Shown one piece after another: positions 55,340 to 64,000 of a stretch of DNA of 64,000 nucleotides. Location of the stretch: assembly GCA_035048815.1 (NCBI GenBank), contig JAUCBN010000029.1, positions 16,608,501 through 16,672,500 on the forward strand, read 5' to 3'. The DNA is from Abelmoschus esculentus (Eukaryota; Streptophyta; Magnoliopsida; Malvales; Malvaceae). The position numbers were made by a program, and so were the translations under genes. The notes below the pieces were generated by a model. It had not been told where the DNA came from. It searched no databases and saw only the letters and a list, made by a program, of their open reading frames with translations. Numbering within the stretch: the stretch's first letter is position 1; each line of letters opens with the position of its first letter.

Positions 55340-55859
55340 TTACTATTAATGGTGTTCAGTGGGTAAATTCATTGAAAAATAATGTCAAACAGGTAATTTA
55401 TTATGATATTCAGATTCAAAAGTGAACGTTGAAATAGAGGTTTTACGATCATAAAAATAACTTAAACACACATTATTTGGATATTTATAGCTACCGGAAA
55501 AAAACTAATAGTAGAGATTATAAAAGAGCCGCATAAGAAAAAAAATGTTAAAACCTAACTAAAAAACTCGAGTAGAAGAGAAATATAAATTGATGATGAA
55601 GGATAAAACAATCGACATAAATATATAAAAAAATACATATAACAATGTTAATGGTTAAAGGAAATGGTTAAAGGAACGATTATTGTTCCTAAGGTTACAC
55701 GCAAGGATAAAGCTGTATAGTGTTTGAGAGGGAAGAATTTTTTTCACTTTTTCCTCTTATTTAAATTTTTTTAAAAATTATTTTTTTATAAATTTACCCC
55801 CTATTTCTAAAAATTTATGTTTTGTCCCTCTCAACTTTAAATCTTAGCTCCGTCCCTGA

Positions 55860-55963
55860 TTATGAGTTCGAACACCAGTAATGTCAGCATAGTGATTGAG
55901 TGATCAATATCTAACGGTTGAGAGTATATTCTAGTATAGATACTACTATAATCATTGTAGTTG
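55860..55963 (-). repeat. Dispersed repeat R2, copy 6 (inverted)
   Basis: The plus strand reads GAGTTCGAACACCAGTAATG, then GTGATTGAGTGATCAATATC and ACTATAATCATTG, the reverse complement of the R2 order. A (TA)n run follows at about 55965-55987. Confidence 0.65.
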
Positions 55964-56113
55964 TTTATATATATATATATATATATAACAATAAAAACTA
56001 CATTGATAAAACAATTAATACTATAATTCAATCACATACAAAAACTATGATTGTGAGCTCGTATGCAAATCCTTCTGAGGGTCTAAAGCAGGAAAACTCA
56101 ATACGATAACATC

Positions 56114-57172
56114 AAACTCAACCAAAAAATAAAATAAAATGCTTGAATATTTATTTATTTATTTATTTGATGTATTTTTTATTTCAATATTAAAAAAATT
56201 AAAACGTGACTAGATAAAAACCTACAAGATATATTTGAGCATAAGGTTCATCCTATTTGAAATTCATATTAATTTATACCGAAAATATAAATGTGTTGAA
56301 TATAAAATTTGAAGCAAATATTGTTGAAAAAATGGTATAAATATAATTCATGTACCGTAAAAAGTAAGAGTGTTTAAAAATATCAGATCCAATCAGATTA
56401 TCTATTAATCTGATTTAAAAATTCGAATATCTGATTTGGTTTTTATTTTTAGATCAAATATTCGATCCGATCTTAAGTTTTTTAAATCGGATACGAATCA
56501 CGGTATTTTAAGTTTTGAATTACCCAAAAATTCAAAAATCTAAAAATTCAAATTTTCAATAATCTTGTTTTACTTAATAATTTAATGCTTGTTATATTTA
56601 AAAAAATAAAATTAAAACTTTTATAATTGTGAATATTATTGTATTTAGTAATTTGTTATTTATTATATTCAAAATTTTAAATTTTTTATAAATACAACCT
56701 TCAAATTCAAAAAATTAGTATAATCAAATTATATTTTTGAATAATTAGACATCCGACTATCTGATATCTGAATATTCAAATATCTATTTTTTTCAGATCT
56801 GATACGAATCATTATATCATCGATTTAAAAATTTAAATATTTAAAAAATTCGAATCTAATTTGATTCAATATCTAACAATGAACACCCTACTAAGTGTTC
56901 CGACATGTTTACTATAACCCAATGGAAAAGAAAACATAAAAAGTAAAATCTACGCACTGTGTCAGCGTAAAAGACGAGAAAATGTCACAAAAGTCTAGGG
57001 AGATGACTCCAGTGTCTGATATGATTTTAATCCTTATAATTAGGGTATTAAGTTGACTAAACATGCCTGAATTTATTTTATAAAAATATAAAAATAATTT
57101 AATAAATGTTAAATCAAATGATTAAATTTTTAGTTGTATTTTTTATTTATGTATTTTAAGTTTAATACCTAG
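56114..57172 (+). repeat. Segmental duplication, copy 2 (filled site)
   Basis: This is the partner of 54613-55166, interrupted by the hAT-type element at 56366-56888. Outside that element the two copies align closely by eye. Confidence 0.7.
56366..56888. mobile_element. hAT-type MITE inserted in duplication copy 2
   Basis: The ends read AAGAGTGTTTA and, inverted, GGGTGTTCATT. Flanks are TAAAAAGT (56358-56365) and TACTAAGT (56889-56896). The uninterrupted sister copy has a single TAATAAGT at 54766-54773, which fixes the target size at 8 bp. The interior has GATCCGATC and AAATTCGAAT words and no transposase. Confidence 0.75.
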
Positions 57173-58184
57173 TAAAATATTTTTCTCATTTTTTAGAATT
57201 AGAAGTAATGTTATTTTTTTTAAAAGATTTGAATTTTAGAATTTAATTTTTAGATATTTTTAATATAAAACATAGAAAAATGTATGATAAAGATAAAAAA
57301 AAAATATTTTTTAAAAATCTTATAGTTTGTAGTTTTTTCTTCTAAAAAAATTAAAAAAAATATATATAAAATTTAATTGAATCTTCACCAAAATAATATA
57401 CAGACTTTGTTTAATTTATGCATAGATTAAAGGTCATTTAAGAGTTTATATTAAATATAAAATTTTATTCGACAAATTTTCTATCATTTAGTGTAATATA
57501 AAATTATAAAAAATCCTATTAAAAAAATATCGTTTAATATGTTATTAAACTTAAATCATAAAACCATAAACTATAAATCCTAAAATCTAAACTATAAAAT
57601 TTAAGTTTAATTCAGATTTCGATATATATATATATATATAATATTTTTGATACTTTAATATGATATTCGAAAAATCTTTTCGGTTATGATATTCTAGTTA
57701 CTCATAGAACGCGAAGTATAATTGATGTGAATTTCGTTATTCATTTTTTTATGGTTGATGTGAATTCCGTTACCTATTTTTTTAAAAATATTTTTAAATT
57801 TTTTAAATATAATTCATATCTTGCTGGATGAGAATTACTCTTAAATTTTAAAAATCTTCGTACTATTTCTCGTGATATTTTGTACGTAATTACTCAAATT
57901 TTCATCCTATAAGATACGCATTATATTTAAAATTTTAAAAATATTTTTTTACAAAATAAATAACATACAATTTACGTCAATTATACTTCACGTTTTTTAA
58001 GATGCGAATTAATAAATTATATCGTACAAAATACACATCACGTTTACGTGTATAGAGAGATATTATTTTTCAAAATAAAATTTAAAAGAAATTATTTTTC
58101 AAATAAATAAATAAAAAGGGAATATTCTTTCCGTTAAGCCTATTTAGTCAACTTTTCTTGTTAAACCAAAACCTTCGTATTTGA

Positions 58185-58390
58185 CTAAAATGACCAAAAT
58201 GCTTCCTTTTATCTTTTAAATGACCAAAGTGTCCTTGTGGGTAAATAACCAAAACACCCTTTGTTTTCAGTTGACCAAAATACCCATTTTAGATGACCAT
58301 TATCAAAAAAAACTTTTTATTCTGAGTGGTTAAATTACCAAAATACCCTTACAGCTTAAATAACCAAAACACCCTTTTTCTCAGTTGACG
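58185..58390 (+). repeat. Degenerate array of ACCAAAATACCC motifs
   Basis: About six versions of (TGACC or TAACC)AAAA(T/C)ACCCTT occur in 200 bp. A longer phrase, AAATAACCAAAACACCCTTT then TCAGTTGAC, occurs twice about 115 bp apart. Function unknown; such motifs are common in plant intergenic DNA. Confidence 0.6.
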
Positions 58391-59050
58391 AAGTAAAATT
58401 AATTTAGAAAACGAATTATTACAAATTATTATACACAATTTATTTTTTATTGTTTTTACTATAATTTTTATTTACCAATTTACTCTCGGTTAGGATATTT
58501 TAATTGATTAATGTAGCTAACATAGCAACTTTAATCCCCAAAGTTTATGTATTTCATTAATTTTGTTATAATTCAAAAAAATCAATAAACATAATTATTA
58601 TTCATATTTAAATATTTAATTATTGAACTGTTCATGTTTATTACTAGACGGTATTAAGATTATAATAAATATATTCATTATTTAGTATTGAAATATCATA
58701 CGACAACAATTATAATAAAATAAATTAAAAATATAATAATTATAATATAAATTTTAAAAATTCAGCTACTATTAAAATAAAAATATTCTATCATCGTTGA
58801 TTCAAATAGTAAATAATTTGGTTATGCTTAAATAAGTTTTAGATTCGAAACGTCATATACGTAAAAAATTTATACCAAAAAATTCATTTATCAAAATTAG
58901 ATGTATCACGCGGATTAATCCAAATTAATTAAGTCGAGATTTAAAAAAAAACGAAATAACAATAGAAATATAAAAATATTCTAAAAGAGTAAAAACTATC
59001 CAAATGTATTTTATCAAAAAAGAGAAGGGAAATCAACGTCTCTCTGATTT

Positions 59051-59058
59051 TAGGGTTT
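59051..59058 (+). promoter_or_regulatory. Telo-box of the SmE gene
   Basis: TAGGGTTT (the reverse of AAACCCTA) lies about 75 bp before the SmE ATG, a usual place in plant housekeeping genes. Motif only. Confidence 0.45.
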
Positions 59059-59131
59059 AACAGTTCATCAACTCAAAACCTTTCGACTAAGAGGAAGAAG
59101 GCGTACCAGATTTTTTTTTTTTTTTACAGCC

Positions 59132-60538
59132 ATGGCGAGCACCAAAGTCCAGAGAATTATGACTCAACCCATTGTGCGTACAGATTCATTACATTTCCTT
59201 CATTTTTCAGTTTCTCTCCTTATTTGCTGATTCCTTCCTTTTCTTTTCTGCGGCAACAGAACCTTATCTTCAGGTTTCTCCAAAGTGTAAGTCTCTATTT
59301 CACGACTTATTTTCTTCATTATCTTGTTTTGGGTATTCCTGTTGGTTAACTAATTCTTGGACATTTTATTTGATTTGGAAATATTCAGAAAGCTCGCATT
59401 CAGATTTGGCTTTTTGAGCAGAAAGATTTGAGGATTGAAGGAAGAATCATTGTAAGTTTTATGTGTAATTTTCATGAACCAAACATGTTTAAAGCTACTT
59501 AATATGCTAAAGTTTTAACTTTCAATTGAATCTTGTTAGGAATTCTAATTCCCCAAAATAAGGTTTGTAAAAAAGGTTTTGACTTAGAATCCCCACTTTA
59601 GTTCTGGATCTCAGTGCATCAATGCCCAGGTTAATGAAATGTCCCATATAGCTTTAGTCCTCAGGTTAAATAAACTTCTTAAATTCCATGTATACGATAT
59701 AATGGTGTATATTTGTATGACACTAAGGTTTGGTAGAAAAATTTTGTATGCTTTGTGGCTTGTGCTATAACTTATTGGTGATCTTAAATTCCATGTATAC
59801 CGTATACGTATATAATGGTGTATATCTGTATGACCCTAAGGTTTGGTAGAAAAATTTGTTTGCTTTGTGCTATAACTTATTGGTGATCTTAAATTCCATG
59901 TATACCGTTAATCTGTATATAATGGTGTATATCTGTATGACCCTAAGGTTTGGTAGAAAAATTTGTATGCTTTGTGCTATAACTTATTGGTGATCTTAAA
60001 TTCCATGTATACCGCATACGTATATAATGGTGTATATCTGTATGACCCTAAGGTTTGGTAGAAAAATTTGTATGCTTTGTGCTATAACTTATTGGTGATC
60101 TTAAATTCCATGTATACCGTATATACATATAATGGTTTATATCTGTATGACCCTAAGGTTTGGTAGAAAAATTTGTATGCTTTGTGCTCTAACTTATTGG
60201 TGATCTTAAACTCAGCTTCTTATTTGCTCTATTTTGCATTTTTATAGGGTTTCGACGAGTATATGAATTTGGTGTTGGATGATGCTGAAGAAGTTAACAT
60301 CAAGAAGAAGAGCAGAAAGTCATTAGGTGATTTGTCTTACTCTTATAGTCTTATTGTTCATCCCTTGTATGCTTATTTTCTTATTTGTCTATTTATATTT
60401 TCAGGAAGGATTCTTCTTAAAGGAGACAACATTACTCTTATGATGAATAGGTAAGCGAATCGAAATAAACTTGCTCGCACTCTTTCTTCGATCCGCTGAT
60501 TTTAATTGTTTTATTTTTAATTCCACAGTGGGAAGTGA
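59132..60538 (+). CDS. Small nuclear ribonucleoprotein SmE
   Basis: Six short exons (59132-59173, 59260-59286, 59389-59451, 60248-60326, 60405-60450, 60529-60538), all with GT-AG introns, give 88 residues, the normal SmE length. The product reads MASTKVQRIMTQPINLIFRF and continues through the Sm1 region IEGRIIGFDEYMNLVLDDAE and the Sm2 region LLKGDNITLMMNSGK. SmE joins D1, D2, D3, B, F and G in the heptameric ring that grips the uridine-rich site of spliceosomal snRNAs. All key Sm residues are present, including the Sm1 G-DEYMN core and the Sm2 KGDN(I) motif. Intron 3 is enlarged to about 800 bp by a minisatellite. The last exon codes only three residues before the stop. Confidence 0.96.
59681..60207 (+). 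repeat. 105-bp minisatellite, five copies, in SmE intron 3
   Basis: The phrase AAATTCCATGTATAC recurs at 59681, 59786, 59891, 59998 and 60103. Each unit continues through ATAATGGTGTATATCTGTAT, CCTAAGGTTTGGTAGAAAAA and TATAACTTATTGGTGATCTT. Units 2-5 are more alike than unit 1, suggesting stepwise expansion. Confidence 0.92.
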
Positions 60539-61391
60539 TTGTTACCCCAGTAGTTATTTGGATTGGCAATGCAGATTTTCTCAGTATCATATAGGTTGAG
60601 CCGTTATGAATCTATTTTGCCATCTTTAAAATCATATTTTTTCACTTTTCATGTATATCAAGTCACCTTATAGAAGGTGCTTGTATTTCAGACAGGCTTG
60701 GATGCTTGCTTAGTTGATGTAATGATTGACATATATGACTCTGCCCTTTGCTCTGCATTGTAAGATTTGGTTAAGCCGGCATCGAAAATCTTTATCGACT
60801 ATTTGCCGTCGGTGTTGTTATTTTGATGAGCCATGCATGGGTGCTGTCTGGTTTTGAATTTCATTTCTTCTTGGTAATTATTGGGTCAAATTGTTGAGTT
60901 GGATAAATATGCATTTTCACATTTGACAAACAACTATGGATGCATTCTTCTTAGCACTGTTCTTCATCTACGGGTGTTCATGGTTAACTGTGTATGCATT
61001 TTTATTTTTATTTTTTATAATCGAGTCCAATATTTTTAATATCGTTTTATTTTTATCCAGCTTAGTCCATAAAATTAAATTTAAATACAAGTTTAATAAG
61101 TAAAAATATCTTATACCTTTATTTTACTAATAAAAAAGTTCAAATCAAATTAACTTTAATCGAATTGAGGTTTATATATTAAAAAGTGTATAATTTTAAA
61201 TTAGATTTAAGTTAAATATTCAGTTTTGTGTTCGTTTAAGACTCGTTAATTCAAATTAGACTTAATAATAAACTTAAGTTATGGTGTGGACTTGGAGTAT
61301 TATGCAATAAACATTGGAAACAGTTCATATCAAAGGATTACTTTATTAAGCTTTCCTCTGTCATGATGATGAAACACAACATTTAAAATCC
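60539..61391. other. Intergenic, no gene seen
   Basis: This is the SmE 3' untranslated region and flank (reasonably balanced composition to about 60950), then A/T-rich sequence and the 3' flank of the Ole e 1-like gene. Confidence 0.55.
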
Positions 61392-61959
61392 TCAGTCAGT
61401 GAGAGGAAAACCCATCTCTTTAAGAACCTGGGCACATCCAAGAACAGCTTCCTTCTTCCTGAACCCAAGATTGTTAGCAATTCTGGTAGGCTCAGCCAGA
61501 CCATCCAAGCCACTCAGCTCCACCTGAGCTTTTTCCCATGATTCCATCTTTTCATTGCAATCTGCCCTGGGGCTCTTGTCCACCCTAACCTCGCAAATCT
61601 CTTCTGCATGGTCACCCTCAACCGGAATGTTGTATCCGCCCGTTGCATTTGTAACCGCCTCTCGGCTGAATGTGACCACTTCATCCTTTTCCTTCCTACA
61701 TTCCAACTTCACAGATGCACCTGCACATATAAACACATAAATATCAGCCTAGGCTTTGTTGGTGAGATTGAATGGATGGTCTTATCAAGTTCAGCAAACC
61801 TGGAATGGGTTCACTGAGTTTGGTTTCGAACTCTACGCGGCAAGTGTCGCAATAGACTTTGCCGACTACATTGAATTGATGAGCGGCAAGGGCAAAGCTG
61901 ATGAGGGTCGAAAGGCAGATTGCCATTAGAGCCACGGTCATCAGCGAAGCGTTTGCCAT
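61392..61959 (-). CDS. Ole e 1-like secreted protein
   Basis: The exons on the minus strand are 61800-61959 and 61392-61720, joined CCAG/GTTTGC to GCAG/GTGCAT, giving 162 residues. A signal peptide lies at 1-25 (hydrophobic, ending ALAAHQF). VVGKVYCDTCRVEF at about 30-43 is the Ole e 1 family signature. Further cysteines in KLEC, EEICEV, RADC and VLGCAQ suit the family's three disulfides. Members are small secreted glycoproteins of pollen, roots and other tissues; LAT52 is one, and it binds a pollen receptor kinase. The role of this member is unknown. Without splicing, the second exon would lack the signal peptide. A TTTATA-type TATA box lies only about 45 bp upstream of the ATG, implying a very short leader if used. 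Confidence 0.9.
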
Positions 61960-62786
61960 TTTGTTATTGCCTATTGGGATGAGATAACTAAAGCTAACAA
62001 GGATTTATAAAGAAAAAGTTTTCAGTTTCATTTACTATTTATGTTTCTGTAACAGGATTACAGAGGGAGACTCGTTCTTCTTCCTCGTATTCCTTACGGA
62101 ACTATCTAAAATTACCAATTCATCGAGTGAATGTAGGGAAATGATACATGGTGATGATTCTTTCGTTTGTTTGAATAAGGAAAAAGTTACGGGAGATTAT
62201 ATCATAAATCCTTTCCACCACGTCATCCGTAATTCATGCAATCAAGTCCGTTCATCTTTAAGTAACCGTTTAATAACTACCAACTCATCTATTACAAGTA
62301 GGAAAGAGATGATGATTCACCTTAAAAAAATATAAAATAGATGAATCTAATTGATTAAAACTAGATTGACGTGGTAAAAATAATTCATGATATAATTTCT
62401 CAAAAATTACATAAATTAACAAAAATATATTGTTTGATATTTAATGGTTTTGTTTATTATAATGGAACAAACTGACCCAATGTGTCTGAAAAAGAAAAGA
62501 AAAAAAATGGAAAATGATTGTCTGTAATAAATCACTCATAAAGCTAAAAAATTAGACCCAATACAAGACTAAGTAAACCAGAAGCTAAAGCCTCAAGGGC
62601 ATTACTTGTTTTATATTTAAGCATATAAGTAATCAGTTTCATTCATTACCATCCATTTTGAGGCATTAATAAACACTGCATCATCATCCTACAGTTTACC
62701 TGGGAATTTATATAGCTTTTCATTCGACACATATATGTTCTCAATGCATAATTCTTATTCTCGGGACTAAATCGGTAACTGGGGGC
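61960..62786. other. Intergenic with one MITE
   Basis: This is the promoter flank of the Ole e 1-like gene, a family A MITE at 62191, and the 3' untranslated region and flank of the PEPC gene. No gene was seen. Confidence 0.55.
62191..62401. mobile_element. MITE family A, copy 4 (211 bp)
   Basis: The ends GGGAGATTATATCATAAATC and, inverted, GAGAAATTATATCATGAATT are flanked by AAAAGTTAC (62182-62190) and AAAAATTAC (62402-62410), a 9-bp duplication with one mismatch. ACCACGTCA is shared by both arms. Confidence 0.85.
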
Positions 62787-64000
62787 TTAACCGGTGTTCT
62801 GCATGCCAGCAGCAATACCCTTCATGGTCAAGATGAGAGTATCCTCCAAACCTGGAGCATACTCACTTTTCGGGTTTAGTTTCACGAGTTCATCTCCGGG
62901 TTTGTTTGATTCCATAATCTCTTTGGAGTTATTTGGTTGCAGCTTCACGATGTAATTCGAGTCTCGGATCTGTTTCAGCGTGTAGGCCTGACAAACATTT
63001 AGTGCTGTTATGTATGATTCACGCAGCCGCAGTCTTTGCCTCAGGTATGGATTCCCTTCAAGAAGATCCTTGTGCGCAGCAATCTGGTAATAGAAGGGAA
63101 AGTATATGTTACTGACCATTGGCAATAATTGTCAAAGGGGGAATCATGTTCTAGTGAATTTACCTGAAGGAGAAGGCTTTTTGTTTCTTCATAGTTGGCC
63201 CTCAATCGCTCGCCGAAAGACCACAGTTCTTGAGAAACAAGGAGCTTATCATATAGGGCCGCAATCCCGGGATCTCCTTTTGCGAAGACCATTTCAACCA
63301 AATCAATTGTCACCCTGAAGAAAGGCCATTCGTTGTACATCTCTCGTAGCATTTGAAGATTCTTAAAGTCCTTCTGAATGACATGTTTAAATGCTGCTCC
63401 AAAGCCGAGCCAAACTGGAAGATGAAATCTTGTCTGTGTCCAGGCAAAGATCCAGGGGATTGCTCGGAGAGATTCAATTCCCCCACTTGGCTTCCGCTTT
63501 GATGGTCTGCTACCAATGTTCATCCTACCATACTCCATCTCTGGAGTAGCCTGCAACCAAAAGAAACAGTAATATTCAATTGAAACCTGCTTGTAATTAG
63601 TTTAGACGGTGTTAAGAATGTGATTATGAAAGTTCACTAACAAGGCGGAAATATTCAACAAATCGAGGTTCTTTGAAGACAACGGAACGGTACTCCTCAG
63701 TTGCAACAATTGCCATTTCATCCATCAGAGCACGCCATTCTGGTTTCGGTGAAACTGGTGGATGCATACCATGCTCAAGTGTGGCAGCTGTAAAACGCTG
63801 GAGTGTTCTGAAGCACAAGTGCTCCTCTCCAAACGATTGCTCAATAACTTCACCTTGAACTGTAACACGAAGTGAACCATGAATAGTTTCCGGTGGTTGC
63901 GATAATATAGCAAGATGGGTGGGACCACCTCCTCTTCCAACAGTTCCACCACGACCATGGAACATTGTGAGCTTCACACCAAATTGCTTAGCAACCTTTA
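62787..64000 (-). CDS. PPC: Phosphoenolpyruvate carboxylase, C-terminal part (5' end outside window)
   Basis: Three exons on the minus strand are visible: 63642 to beyond 64000, 63164-63550 and 62787-63083. They code the last roughly 345 residues of an enzyme that is normally about 965 long. PEPC adds bicarbonate to phosphoenolpyruvate in the cytosol to make oxaloacetate, refilling the citric acid cycle. The catalytic MFHGRGGTVGRGGGP loop is intact. So are RPSKRKPSGGIESLRAIPWI and the C terminus GIAAGMQNTG. The QNTG end marks a plant-type enzyme, so this is not the bacterial-type PEPC. The N-terminal phosphorylation serine and the position that separates C4 from C3 forms cannot both be judged from this part; the context suggests an ordinary housekeeping C3 enzyme. 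Confidence 0.95.

Larger units (their letters stand above)
53697..59131. other. 5.4-kb gene-free region rich in duplications
   Basis: This is the promoter flank of the RLP gene, then a fold-back element, a segmental duplication, a hAT-type insertion, an R2 copy and a degenerate short-motif array, all listed separately. About 57200-58100 is A/T-rich with a (TA)n run near 57625. No coding gene was seen. Confidence 0.55.

Noticed and set aside
59172..59417. An open frame running through the first SmE introns
   Set aside because: It is intron read-through; the spliced frame gives a complete SmE protein.
59681..60207. A CRISPR-like array, because of regular repeats
   Set aside because: The units are contiguous with no unique spacers, and the DNA is plant nuclear; it is a minisatellite.

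Overview
The window is nuclear DNA of a flowering plant. Its genes are eudicot genes with short GT-AG introns. They sit in long, very AT-rich intergenic tracts full of small inverted-repeat transposons. The protein sequences fit a Malvaceae genome such as cotton, but that is an inference from general resemblance; no species marker was seen.

Layout. 0-5 kb: a decayed tRNA-Ile-like gene, two small conserved plant genes of unknown function on the minus strand (1219-1533, 2442-2789), and a secreted LRR-extensin-type protein without its extensin tail (3422-4615). 5.4-12 kb: a three-exon lysine-rich coiled-coil protein gene whose first intron holds a recent, defective, antisense Ty3/gypsy chromovirus (6391-10880) with intact LTRs and target-site duplication. 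13.7-16.6 kb: a three-exon membrane protein gene. 17.5-18.7 kb: a TIR-flanked element carrying a gene-like fragment, a Pack-MULE candidate. 19.6-20.9 kb: HY5, the light-signalling bZIP gene, with a possible upstream ORF. 21-28 kb: gene desert with MITEs and a GC-rich solo-LTR-like block. 28-31.9 kb: a myosin-binding (GTD-binding/DUF593) protein with a long 5'-leader intron containing a hAT MITE. 34.8-36.1 kb: UDP-glucuronate 4-epimerase. 37.3-38.3 kb: a tetraspanin with an 81-nt in-frame intron, followed at 39.9 kb by a truncated tetraspanin fragment joined to an inverted exon-like fragment. 41.5 kb: a tiny atypical HLH protein. 43.7-45.0 and 49.3-49.8 kb: two ATL RING-H2 E3 ligases. 50.7-53.7 kb: an intact EIX/Cf-type LRR receptor-like protein. 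53.9-58.4 kb: fold-back and duplicated repeats. 59.1-60.5 kb: spliceosomal SmE with a 105-bp minisatellite in intron 3. 61.4-62.0 kb: an Ole e 1-like secreted protein. 62.8 kb to the right edge: the 3' end of a plant-type phosphoenolpyruvate carboxylase gene.

The genes are independent plant transcription units with no operon-like or cluster logic. No wholly new system was found. The most interesting material is the transposon biology: a family of about 210-bp elements with 9-bp target duplications, the Pack-MULE candidate, a segmental duplication whose copies give an empty and a filled hAT site, and coding fragments at 39.9 kb. The uORFs in the HY5 and myosin-binding leaders and the in-frame tetraspanin intron are also worth checking. 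All exon boundaries were assigned by eye from reading frame, GT-AG sites and family resemblance, without transcripts.
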